Positions 1 to 5,494 are shown, numbered from the stretch's first letter. The stretch is DNA of 6,464 nt from Campylobacterales bacterium (GCA_027056215.1 JALULO010000246.1:1-6464); one strand, 5' to 3'. Numbers and translations: made by a program. The notes: generated by a model from the sequence alone, not told the origin.

Positions 1-2
1 AT

Positions 3-566
3 ATTGCAAAACTTATTAATAATATAGAGTCCAAAATTTCAGAAGAACACAAAAAAATATCTAAATTTTTTGCGACAAGAGAATTTGCTATTATCCATGA
101 ACAGTACAAACTCTTTTTAGTGGAAAATAATAAATCTTATGCAAATTATGATGCACAAACATCTATCGCATATAGTAGTACATTAAAATTAAAATCTTTA
201 CAGCACAAAGTCGTAAAATTATCAGATAAATTGGATGGTTGTAATGATGATAAAAGTTATGATAAATTGGAACAAGAATTTAGAAAATTTTCTACATTTA
301 TAGAGACTTTTTCTAAAGTTTTACAATGCAAAGAGATAGAAGACATCATGGACAAAGCACAAGCAAGTTTGGTTTTATTAAAAAAGCATCAAAAACAAAA
401 TAAATCTTTACTGATTACAACTATGATGCAAAATCAACTTCAAAACCTAACACCTACACAAATACAACAATTGCATAAATACAAAAAAAGTATAAAAGCA
501 GCGCAAAAAGAGTTAGACCAAACAGTAAATAGAAGTTTCAATATATTTAAACAAATACAAATATAA
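3..566 (+). CDS. 3' part of a coiled-coil protein of unknown function
   Basis: The frame is open from the left edge (first full codon at base 3) to TAA at 564-566, giving 187 visible residues. Bases 3-119 contain no in-frame ATG, GTG or TTG. The GTG at 120 has no convincing ribosome binding site, and the upstream translation (with EFAIIHEQYKLFLVENNKSY across the GTG) looks like ordinary protein. I therefore read this as the 3' end of a gene starting outside the window. The protein is rich in Lys, Gln, Asn, Ser and Glu and strongly helical, with heptad-like stretches suggesting coiled coils. It has no membrane segment, and I see no catalytic motif or family I can name. The DNA is very AT-rich; sampled lines are 22-28% GC, below the rest of the window. 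Coding status is fairly sure; function is unknown. Confidence 0.75.
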   Translation: MAKLINNIESKISEEHKKISKFFATREFAIIHEQYKLFLVENNKSYANYDAQTSIAYSSTLKLKSLQHKVVKLSDKLDGCNDDKSYDKLEQEFRKFSTFIETFSKVLQCKEIEDIMDKAQASLVLLKKHQKQNKSLLITTMMQNQLQNLTPTQIQQLHKYKKSIKAAQKELDQTVNRSFNIFKQIQI

Positions 567-576
567 AGTCATACAC

Positions 577-605
577 ACGATTATTAGAAATCGTAAATAT
601 TTTTT
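577..605 (+). terminator. Weak intrinsic terminator candidate
   Basis: A 6-bp stem (ACGATT at 577-582 with AATCGT at 589-594) and a 6-base loop are followed five bases later by six T (600-605). It lies 10 bases after the stop of the left-edge gene. The stem has only two GC pairs, so termination would be weak. The T run also serves as the upstream part of the next promoter. Confidence 0.4.
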
Positions 606-613
606 GATATAAT
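600..613 (+). promoter_or_regulatory. Sigma-70 type promoter for the M48 protease-ubiE unit
   Basis: A perfect TATAAT at 608-613 is preceded by TTTTTTGA (600-607), the extended -10 arrangement typical of Campylobacterota housekeeping promoters. No -35 consensus is visible, as usual in that group. Transcription would start near 620, leaving a leader of about 28 bases before the ATG at 648. AAGAGG at 635-640 is the ribosome binding site. Confidence 0.7.
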
Positions 614-647
614 CATTTCATCTAATCAAAGGATAAGAGGAAAAACC

Positions 648-1412
648 ATGTCAAAATATATACAACTAGTGCTTAGTTTACTTTTAGTAACCACATTTCT
701 TGCATGTTCAAAAACACCTTATACACATCGTAGTCAAATGGTACTCTTTTCACCCCAACAAGAACTACAGATGGGCTATCAATCAGCAAAACAGATACTT
801 TCACATGAACGAATAAGTAATGATCCAAGACTAAATGCGATCGTACAAAAAGTTGGTAAAAAGATTGCAAGAGCTGCTGCACAACCAGGTTATAAGTGGC
901 AGTTTTTTGTCATCGATAAAGATGTACCAAATGCATTTTGTTTACCAGGTGGAAAAGTTTTTGTCTATTCTGGTTTATTTCGAGCTGTTCAAAATGAAGA
1001 TCAATTAGCCACAGTAATAGGACATGAAGTAGCGCATGCCATCGCTAGACATGGTGCTGAACGAATGAGTATGATTCAGTTGGGTCGTATGGGGAAACAA
1101 ATCGCATCTCAAACTCTTGGTGGTGGTAAATATGCTGGATTAATTAATCAAGCATATGGTGCAGGTGAAACTTATGGAATGGTACTTCCATTTAGTCGAA
1201 AATTTGAATATGAAGCAGATGAGATTGGTTTATATCTTATGACTAAAGCAGGTTATGATCCCAGACAAGCACTTGTATTTTGGCAAAACATGATGCGATT
1301 AAATCATAACAGAAGAAAACCACCAGAATTTCTTTCAACACACCCGGCAGATGCCCATCGAATTGCCAGATTAAAACAACTAATTCCAAAAGCATTAAAA
1401 TATTATAGATAA
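648..1412 (+). CDS. M48 family zinc metalloprotease lipoprotein (LoiP/BepA-like)
   Basis: Envelope protease of 254 aa; the E. coli relatives LoiP and BepA act in outer-membrane protein quality control in the periplasm. A lipoprotein signal peptide is clear: Lys3, a hydrophobic run from about 5 to 18, and a lipobox FLAC with the lipidated Cys at residue 20. The zinc site HEVAH is at 126-130 within GHEVAHAIARHGAE. The third ligand is probably Glu187 in the ExxAD motif EYEAD (187-191), after PFSRKF. Other M48 landmarks are NAFCLPGGKVFVYSGL (95-110) and STHPADAHRI (230-239). All catalytic residues are present and the length matches LoiP (about 250 aa). ATG 648 has AAGAGG seven bases upstream and a promoter at 600-613. 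ubiE follows after 15 bases, so the two are probably cotranscribed, although no direct functional link is evident. The choice among LoiP, BepA-core and YcaL subtypes is not settled; there is no TPR domain, so it is not full-length BepA. Confidence 0.93.
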   Translation: MSKYIQLVLSLLLVTTFLACSKTPYTHRSQMVLFSPQQELQMGYQSAKQILSHERISNDPRLNAIVQKVGKKIARAAAQPGYKWQFFVIDKDVPNAFCLPGGKVFVYSGLFRAVQNEDQLATVIGHEVAHAIARHGAERMSMIQLGRMGKQIASQTLGGGKYAGLINQAYGAGETYGMVLPFSRKFEYEADEIGLYLMTKAGYDPRQALVFWQNMMRLNHNRRKPPEFLSTHPADAHRIARLKQLIPKALKYYR

Positions 1413-1413
1413 C

Positions 1414-1430
1414 AAAAAGGAAAATATTTG
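1414..1430 (+). promoter_or_regulatory. Ribosome binding site fixing the TTG start of ubiE
   Basis: AAAAAGGA (1414-1421) lies six bases before TTG at 1428-1430, just after the stop of the protease gene. This spacing, with the conserved N-terminus that follows, selects the TTG rather than the downstream ATG at 1455. Confidence 0.75.
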
Positions 1431-2141
1431 AACCAACAAGAAAAGATTGTAACGATGTTTGATAACATTGCAAAAACATATGACGTAGCCAACCGGGTTT
1501 TAAGTTTTGGTGTTGATAAGGGGTGGAGAAAAGAAGCATGTGATAAGACATATACGCTTTATAATCATTCTGATATTTCTACTATTCTCGATGTTGCCTG
1601 TGGTACAGGTGATATGTGTGAATTTTGGAATAAAAGAGCAGACATACATAATATCAATATAAAAAACATATACGGTGTTGATCCTTCTTCGGGTATGCTT
1701 GAAATGGCTAAAGAAAAAGGATTAAATGCTAAATTTATCCAAGCGGAGGCTAAAGATTTACCAAGTAAAGACAATTCTGTTGATATATTGAGTATCTCTT
1801 ATGGTCTCAGAAATGTAGTTGAGAGAGAAGAAGGACTTAAAGAATTTTTTCGTGTCTTAAAACCAGGTGGTATGCTAGTCATTTTAGAATTTACAAAACT
1901 CCAAAAGCAAACAATCATGTCAAGGCTCAGAGATTTTTACATGAAGAAAATTTTACCTACAATAGGCGGTTTTCTCTCTAAAAATTATGAAGCCTATAAC
2001 TATCTTCCTAACTCGATTGAAGGCTTTTTAACAAAAGAAAAACTGATTGACGAATTACAAAATATTGGTTTTGAGATAAAAGTAGCAAAAGGTTATTCAA
2101 TGGATATTTCAACACTTTTTATCGCAAAAAAACCAGCTTAA
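1428..2141 (+). CDS. ubiE: Demethylmenaquinone / quinol C-methyltransferase UbiE (MenG)
   Basis: SAM-dependent methyltransferase of 237 aa catalysing the ring C-methylation that turns demethylmenaquinone into menaquinone. In Campylobacterota, which respire with menaquinones, the MenG activity is the expected one; the ubiquinone reaction is probably not used. Class I Rossmann motifs are visible: SAM-binding DVACGTGD at 55-62, GVDPSSGML at 83-91 with Asp85 as probable ribose ligand, the UbiE signature ISYGLRNV at 123-130, and RVLKPGGMLVILEF at 142-155. The family motif YLPNSIEGF is at 192-200. The N-terminal block EKIVTMFDNIAKTYDVANRVL, seen in other UbiE proteins, begins before Met10. This supports the TTG start at 1428 and rules out a start at ATG 1455. 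The gene sits 15 bases after the M48 protease gene and ends before a GC hairpin. It is intact and of normal length for the family (about 230-250 aa). Confidence 0.96.
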   Translation: MNQQEKIVTMFDNIAKTYDVANRVLSFGVDKGWRKEACDKTYTLYNHSDISTILDVACGTGDMCEFWNKRADIHNINIKNIYGVDPSSGMLEMAKEKGLNAKFIQAEAKDLPSKDNSVDILSISYGLRNVVEREEGLKEFFRVLKPGGMLVILEFTKLQKQTIMSRLRDFYMKKILPTIGGFLSKNYEAYNYLPNSIEGFLTKEKLIDELQNIGFEIKVAKGYSMDISTLFIAKKPA

Positions 2142-2158
2142 TCTAGAGATATCATAAG

Positions 2159-2185
2159 CCCCGGATACAAATGCAAGTACCGGGG
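2159..2185. terminator. GC hairpin between convergent genes
   Basis: CCCCGG (2159-2164), one unpaired A, then TAC (2166-2168) pairs with GTA CCGGGG (2177-2185) around an 8-base loop. The structure stands out in AT-rich surroundings, 17 bases after the ubiE stop and 13 before the stop of the convergent kbp gene. It is well placed as a two-way terminator, but neither side carries a proper U tract, so it may end transcription poorly or mainly protect 3' ends. No GTAG/GGAG tetranucleotide typical of REP sequences is next to it. Confidence 0.6.
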
Positions 2186-2198
2186 AATTATAAAATAC

Positions 2199-2645
2199 TT
2201 AAGCTACAAAATTTGGAATTCTAATCATTTGCCCTGGATAGATTTTATCAGGATCTTTGATCACTTCACGATTCGCTTCAAAAATCTCTTTATAACGACT
2301 TCCGTCTTTATAATAGATCTCAGCTACTCTCCATAATGTGTCACCTTTTTGAATTTCATAATAAAGATCATCTAAAGCTTCTAGACCATCATCTGTAGTC
2401 AGATCATCTGTTACAACTTTTGTAACGCCTTCGATGTTCCCTGCAATCAAAGCTGCTTTTACACGATCTTCAGCACTTTTAGCATTACCTTTTAAAACAA
2501 CTGTATCACCTTGTACATCTACATCCAGATTATCAATTGGCATTGTTTTATTCTCTTTTTCTATAAGACTTTTGACATTTTCATTGTCATTGCCTTTACC
2601 TAAAATCTTTGCACCTGCATCTTTGATAAAATCAAAAAAACCCAT
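2199..2645 (-). CDS. kbp: BON and LysM domain protein, Kbp (YgaU) homologue
   Basis: Small protein of 148 aa with the same layout as E. coli Kbp/YgaU (149 aa), a potassium-binding protein linked to envelope and osmotic stress. The N-terminus MGFFDFIKDAGAKILGK matches the Kbp opening (from memory MGLFNFVKDAGEKL). A BON domain covers about 22-85, with VDVQGDTVVLKGNAKSAED at its core. A LysM domain covers about 95-145, opening YEIQKGDTLWRVA and closing KIYPGQMIRIP. There is no signal peptide, as in E. coli Kbp, so a cytoplasmic place is likely. ATG 2645 has AAGGAG (complement of 2652-2657) six bases upstream, and a TATAAT at 2675-2680 supplies a promoter, so it looks monocistronic. The gene converges with ubiE. 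The role in K+ sensing is inferred from the relative; a peptidoglycan-binding role is less likely without export. Confidence 0.9.
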   Translation of the reverse strand: MGFFDFIKDAGAKILGKGNDNENVKSLIEKENKTMPIDNLDVDVQGDTVVLKGNAKSAEDRVKAALIAGNIEGVTKVVTDDLTTDDGLEALDDLYYEIQKGDTLWRVAEIYYKDGSRYKEIFEANREVIKDPDKIYPGQMIRIPNFVA

Positions 2646-2674
2646 ATATAACTCCTTTTAAAATTTTCCCTTAG

Positions 2675-2680
2675 ATTATA
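2675..2680 (-). promoter_or_regulatory. -10 element of the kbp promoter
   Basis: TATAAT on the minus strand (complement of 2675-2680), with transcription expected to start near 2668, about 23 bases before the kbp ATG. Upstream DNA is extremely AT-rich and holds an inverted repeat at 2686-2713, but no -35 box. Confidence 0.55.
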
Positions 2681-2685
2681 ACGTA

Positions 2686-2713
2686 GTTATATAAAATATA
2701 ATTTTATTATAAC
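2686..2713. repeat. AT-rich bulged inverted repeat between transposase gene and kbp
   Basis: GTTATATAAAAT (2686-2697) pairs with ATTTTATTATAAC (2701-2713) around a 3-base centre, leaving one unpaired base. It lies just upstream of the kbp -10 and 60 bases past the stop of the Y1 transposase gene. It could be an operator, a weak end of the transposase transcript, or a hairpin associated with the transposase. With almost only A and T, chance is a real alternative. Confidence 0.4.
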
Positions 2714-2773
2714 AATTAATCACACACATCCGATAATGATATTACCTGCTATGTGATATATTTATTTTTCTTC

Positions 2774-3544
2774 TTATCTAGGACTAGCCGACATCCTTTT
2801 TACGATATTTGACACCGTACTTCTAGACAACCCCAAATGCCTTCCAATCTCACTTTGGGTATAGCCATCTTTGATAGCTTTGAGAATATTTTGATTTCTT
2901 TGCGTAAAATCCTGTGGTGCTGCGAAATAGGCATTTAACTCTTTTTGTTTGAGGCTTATCGGTTTTTTATCATTAGCGTTTAGTTTAGATTTTGTTTTTT
3001 GATACCTCTCAAACTTCTTCATCTCATCATCAGTGAGAGTTTTCCCTGATATCTCAAATACCTCTGCATCAAATAGCAAAGAGCCATCAAGTAATTCCAT
3101 ATTTTGTTCATTGAGAATAGACCATGAAGAGCTATATCGGTACTCTCCGATATGTTTAGTGATTTGTGCTTTGATGGGGTTTTGCTCTATATATCTTAAC
3201 AAAATATACAAATAACTCTCATTATAAACATACCAGTTTTTGAACCTCCCTTGCCACAGAGGTCCTATCCGATCATAAGTTTTGTTAAAATACTGTGCAT
3301 AAGTAGAGTTGATTTGTCGCATGATAAGTGATAAGTTTTCATGTTTTGTTTCGATCAACAGATGATAGTGATTGTTCATCAAACAATAAGAGTGTAGCGT
3401 AAAATCATACCTGTCTTTAGCAATAGCTACAATCTCTAAAAACCTCTTAAAATCATCATCTTTTAAAAAGATATTCATTCTTGCTACACCACGGTTGATG
3501 ATGTGATAGTATCCAGATTGTTCTATTCTTGGAGGTCTAGGCAT
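2774..3544 (-). CDS. Y1 (HUH) REP-associated-type tyrosine transposase with C-terminal HTH
   Basis: Protein of 256 aa of the Y1_Tnp/RAYT superfamily, single-strand DNA nicking enzymes related to IS200/IS605 transposases. RAYTs act on hairpin sequences and are often single, domesticated genes. The opening PRIEQSGYYHIINRG is typical. The HUH metal site is H59-Y60-H61 in MNNHYHLLIE (56-65); GPLWQGRFK (94-102) and RYIEQNP (117-123), with Tyr118 as likely nucleophile, follow. All catalytic residues are present. Residues 217-250, with DGYTQSEIGRHLGLSRSTVS, form a helix-turn-helix absent from minimal IS200 TnpA. ATG 3544 has no clear ribosome binding site; an in-frame TGA at 3557-3559 limits extension. 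The start lies inside the remnant of a PIN toxin gene on the same strand, so expression may depend on the antitoxin promoter. Hairpins occur at 3554-3576 and 2686-2713, but no second gene or classical IS ends are seen. Confidence 0.9.
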   Translation of the reverse strand: MPRPPRIEQSGYYHIINRGVARMNIFLKDDDFKRFLEIVAIAKDRYDFTLHSYCLMNNHYHLLIETKHENLSLIMRQINSTYAQYFNKTYDRIGPLWQGRFKNWYVYNESYLYILLRYIEQNPIKAQITKHIGEYRYSSSWSILNEQNMELLDGSLLFDAEVFEISGKTLTDDEMKKFERYQKTKSKLNANDKKPISLKQKELNAYFAAPQDFTQRNQNILKAIKDGYTQSEIGRHLGLSRSTVSNIVKRMSASPR

Positions 3545-3663
3545 ACTAACACAAATTCAAGTTGTACAATTGAATTGAAGCAATAAGCCTTTTTATCTTT
3601 CTCATCAATAGCAATAATATCTTTTGAATAATCAATCAATATACAGGTATCGATAAATATCAT
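3523..3663 (-). pseudogene. Truncated VapC-like PIN-domain toxin, N-terminal remnant
   Basis: On the minus strand an ATG at 3663 overlaps the antitoxin TGA as ATGA, the usual layout of vapBC pairs. The frame gives 46 codons to TAG at 3523-3525, beginning MIFIDTCILIDYSKDI and continuing CFNSIVQLEF. This is the N-terminal strand of a PIN ribonuclease, with first acidic residue Asp5 followed by Thr6, and second acidic residue Glu36 in QLE. Full VapC proteins are about 130 aa. The similarity stops near residue 38-40 (about base 3545), exactly where the Y1 transposase gene begins, and the last codons are just transposase sequence in another frame. The remaining acidic residues and the C-terminal half are missing. 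I found no continuation beyond the transposase gene at 2646-2773. The toxin should be inactive. Identification rests on reading the motif and context, without a database search. Confidence 0.7.
3554..3576. repeat. Bulged hairpin at the toxin/transposase junction
   Basis: AATTCAA (3554-3560), one unpaired G, TTG (3562-3564), TA, then CAATTGAATT (3567-3576) form a 10-bp stem with a single-base bulge. It lies 10 bases upstream of the transposase start codon, within the toxin remnant. Imperfect hairpins are what Y1 transposases recognise, but this one also encodes the PIN residues around Ser31-Glu36, so it may be coincidental. Confidence 0.45.
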
Positions 3664-3947
3664 TCATAGCTTCTTTTAGTTCTTAGCTCTTTAATATACT
3701 TTGCACTATCGTTAACATGACTGTACGGCTTAACATCATCCAAATTTTCTTCATCATATTCTGTTTTTATAGGATGCATATGTTTTGTGACATCTTTTTT
3801 CTGATAAATCAATTCATCTTCTTGAAAAGAACTGATAAACTGCCTTATCGCTTCAACGGCAATATCTTCCAGTCCTTGTTTTTGGTTTTTTACAAATTCT
3901 TTTAATTTACTCTCTATCTCAGGATTTTCAATCTTTAATGTAATCAT
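3660..3947 (-). CDS. VapB-like antitoxin, orphaned by loss of its toxin
   Basis: Protein of 95 aa that looks like a type II antitoxin. Residues 1-40 (ITLKIENPEIESKL, then LEDIAVEAIRQFI) fit a short beta strand plus two helices, as in ribbon-helix-helix DNA-binding antitoxins. The middle (about 42-70) is charged and probably unstructured. The C-terminal segment DVKPYSHVNDSAKYIKELR (71-89) would be the part that wraps the toxin. ATG 3947 has GGAG (complement of 3954-3957) six bases upstream and a promoter at 3995-4018. Its TGA overlaps as ATGA the start of a PIN toxin of which only the N-terminus remains. The antitoxin itself shows no damage. It may still autoregulate its promoter, neutralise related toxins elsewhere, or simply be decaying. 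The fold and family are inferred from sequence pattern and gene layout. Confidence 0.75.
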   Translation of the reverse strand: MITLKIENPEIESKLKEFVKNQKQGLEDIAVEAIRQFISSFQEDELIYQKKDVTKHMHPIKTEYDEENLDDVKPYSHVNDSAKYIKELRTKRSYE

Positions 3948-3991
3948 TGATTACTCCATTTTTCAGGTATTTATATAGGTGCATATACTAG

Positions 3992-4063
3992 TTAATTATA
4001 ACTTTCTAAAAACTTAAATCGAACAGTTGACCCCTCTTGTTGCTTCAATTTTACTTTTTGCAT
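3992..4063 (-). CDS. Possible 23-residue small ORF after the HD-domain gene
   Basis: ATG at 4063 with AGAGGA (complement of 4072-4077) eight bases upstream opens a frame of 23 codons, MQKVKLKQQEGSTVRFKFLE then SYN, ending TAA at 3992-3994. It starts 18 bases after the stop of the HD-domain gene on the same strand, and its end overlaps the -10 of the antitoxin promoter. The ribosome binding site is good, and the peptide is basic and without membrane character. It could be a small protein, a leader, or the start of a gene cut off by rearrangement. I do not recognise it. Confidence 0.3.
   Translation of the reverse strand: MQKVKLKQQEGSTVRFKFLESYN
3995..4018 (-). promoter_or_regulatory. Promoter of the antitoxin gene
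   Basis: On the minus strand, TTTAAGTTTTT upstream of TATAAT (complement of 3995-4000) closely resembles the Campylobacter-type sigma-70 promoter. Transcription would start near 3988, about 40 bases before the antitoxin ATG. ACTAGT (3987-3992) at the start point and the GTAT/ATAC half-matches at 3967-3970 and 3985-3988 are possible sites for antitoxin autoregulation, but only weakly supported. Confidence 0.6.
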
Positions 4064-4081
4064 AAGTTTTATCCTCTAAAT

Positions 4082-4663
4082 TTATTTGAGTATGCCATCA
4101 CTGACAGCTTGATCTAACTTCTTCTCCATGCAGTTCCAGAGGGCTTCACTTCCGTCGTTGATGCGTTGTCTGTTGAGCGCAAATACTTTCTCTTTTGGGA
4201 CATTGTAACTTTTCCAGCTGTGTCCACTGCCGTGGAGGTTATGTAGCAGAGGCGGGACTCTATCTACCGCTCTGGCAAACTTGGCTTCTGCGCTCTTGGC
4301 ATTTTCAAACTCATCCCATAGGGCAAAATAGTATCGTGCTTCCTCATCAGGCAAGATATCTAGGATGCGTTTGATGCCTTGCTTCTCCTTTTGTGCGACT
4401 TCTTTCGTCTCACTGTGATAGACCACGGTATCCCCCGCATCGATCTCGCCTAAATCATGAATAAGTAGCATCTTGATGACTTTGTCGATGTCTATCTTTT
4501 CATTGGCGTACTCTTTTAGCATCAAGGCTGAAATGCAAACATGCCAACTATGTTCCGCGGAATTTTCAAAGCGATCAAGTCCTACAGGCTTGGTTTTGCG
4601 TGCAATATCTTTTAGCTTCTCTATCTCTATCATGAAGTTGATGACTTTTTCTATATTTTTCAT
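4082..4663 (-). CDS. HD-domain phosphohydrolase, YfbR/HDDC2-like 5'-deoxynucleotidase
   Basis: Metal-dependent phosphohydrolase of 193 aa in the HD_3 family, whose members YfbR and HDDC2 remove phosphate from deoxynucleoside monophosphates. The HD residues are all visible: His38 in SAEHSWHV, His69-Asp70 in LLIHDLGEIDAGD, and Asp134 in FARAVDRVPPLLHNL. Glu73 and Asp78 complete the family pattern. I place the start at ATG 4663, with AAGGAA (complement of 4668-4673) four bases upstream, giving MKNIEKVINFMIEIEKLKDI. A longer frame from ATG 4708 adds 15 residues that only retranslate the end of the PhzF gene. The PhzF stop lies 8 bases before this ATG, so the two are cotranscribed and probably coupled. 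Substrate assignment to dNMPs is by family, not shown by the sequence. Sampled lines here are 40-53% GC, above the window's average. Confidence 0.9.
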   Translation of the reverse strand: MKNIEKVINFMIEIEKLKDIARKTKPVGLDRFENSAEHSWHVCISALMLKEYANEKIDIDKVIKMLLIHDLGEIDAGDTVVYHSETKEVAQKEKQGIKRILDILPDEEARYYFALWDEFENAKSAEAKFARAVDRVPPLLHNLHGSGHSWKSYNVPKEKVFALNRQRINDGSEALWNCMEKKLDQAVSDGILK

Positions 4664-4673
4664 ATTATTCCTT
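4664..4673 (-). promoter_or_regulatory. Ribosome binding site deciding the HD-gene start
   Basis: AAGGAA (complement of 4668-4673) overlaps the stop codon of the PhzF gene (4672-4674) and sits four bases before ATG 4663. It supports that start over ATG 4708 inside the PhzF gene. Confidence 0.65.
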
Positions 4674-5457
4674 ATTCTTCTAATCGCATCTCGCCCACAA
4701 TACAACAAACAGCACTGCCAGCTATCATGATACGATCCCCTTTGAGTTCACACATCAACTCTCCGCCTCTCATAGAGACCTGTTTAGAAAAGAGCTTATC
4801 TTTTCCACGCCGCTTCGCCCAATAGGGCACAAGCTGGGTATAGGCAGAACCCGTCACGCTATCTTCATCCACACCATAATTGGGTGCAAAAAAGCGACTA
4901 ACAAAATCATATTGATCATTGGAAGTAGTGATACACACACCTCGTAAATCTAACCTTTTCAACGCTTCAAAATCTGGCTTGATCGCTCTTAAATCTATAC
5001 CATCTTCAAACACTACAATATAATCCACGCTCTTTAATACTTCAACAGGTTCGATACCAAAAGCTTCAATGATAGTGCTAGGCGTTTTGCAAGTCACAGG
5101 AGCTTCACTCGGAAAATCCATGATTATGAGATCGTTCTCTCTTGTGACACGCAATGCTCCACTGTTTGAATGAAAGACGATCTCCTCTCTATCATGATCC
5201 AAAAATTCAAACAACACATACGCACTCGCCAATGTCGCATGACCACAGAGATCTACCTCTTTAGTCGGTGTAAACCAGCGTATCTCAAAATCCTCACCAT
5301 TAGGAACAAAAAAGGCGGTCTCAGAGAGGTTATTCTCCATCGCTATCTTTTGCATCAGATCATCCTCTAGCCATGAGATAAGTGGCATCACACACGCGGG
5401 ATTTCCTTCAAAAACTTTGGTGGCAAATGCGTCTATTTGATAGAGTTTTAGGGTCAT
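4672..5457 (-). CDS. PhzF family isomerase/epimerase-like protein
   Basis: Protein of 261 aa with the diaminopimelate-epimerase-like double fold of the PhzF family. PhzF itself isomerises a phenazine precursor; most members, such as E. coli YddE, have no known substrate. Landmarks in order are YQIDAFATKVFEGNPACV (6-23), NLSETAFF (43-50) with the conserved Glu46 proposed as acid/base, VDLCGHATLAS (68-78), and the C-terminal-half signature DEDSVTGSAYT (197-207). The length is normal, if slightly short, and nothing is missing. ATG 5457 has AAGGA (complement of 5463-5467) five bases upstream. The gene lies 37 bases after a small ORF and 8 bases before the HD-domain gene, all on one strand. No phenazine genes are near, so phenazine synthesis should not be inferred. 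A role in metabolite isomerisation or repair is only a guess. Confidence 0.9.
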   Translation of the reverse strand: MTLKLYQIDAFATKVFEGNPACVMPLISWLEDDLMQKIAMENNLSETAFFVPNGEDFEIRWFTPTKEVDLCGHATLASAYVLFEFLDHDREEIVFHSNSGALRVTRENDLIIMDFPSEAPVTCKTPSTIIEAFGIEPVEVLKSVDYIVVFEDGIDLRAIKPDFEALKRLDLRGVCITTSNDQYDFVSRFFAPNYGVDEDSVTGSAYTQLVPYWAKRRGKDKLFSKQVSMRGGELMCELKGDRIMIAGSAVCCIVGEMRLEE

Positions 5458-5494
5458 TTGGATCCTTTACATCTTTATCTATGCTTACAATATT

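Noticed and set aside
1243..1551. Minus-strand open frame of 102 codons across the protease-ubiE boundary
   Set aside because: It lies antisense to two well-identified genes and is explained as a shadow of their codon use.
2159..2185. REP element belonging to the nearby RAYT-type transposase
   Set aside because: No GTAG/GGAG-type tetranucleotide precedes the stem, only one copy is present, and its position between convergent genes fits a terminator better.
2434..2661. Plus-strand open frame of 75 codons opposite kbp
   Set aside because: It is antisense to a clear Kbp homologue and includes the complement of that gene's ribosome binding site.
2734..2745. TAATGATATTAC resembling the Rep nick site TAATATTAC of circular ssDNA viruses
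   Set aside because: The match is interrupted by extra bases, lies in AT-rich DNA, and Y1 transposases do not use that site; probably chance.
2646..2773. C-terminal half of the PIN toxin on the far side of the transposase gene
   Set aside because: Minus-strand frames there are short, stop-rich and lack PIN C-terminal motifs, so a clean insertion with both halves kept is not supported.
4664..4708. N-terminal extension of the HD-domain protein from ATG 4708 (15 residues, MLYCGRDAIRRIRNN)
   Set aside because: It is the end of the PhzF gene read in another frame; ATG 4663 has its own ribosome binding site and starts the family-like sequence.
4672..5457. Phenazine biosynthesis gene
   Set aside because: Only the broad PhzF family is supported; no other phenazine genes are in the window and most family members have other or unknown substrates.
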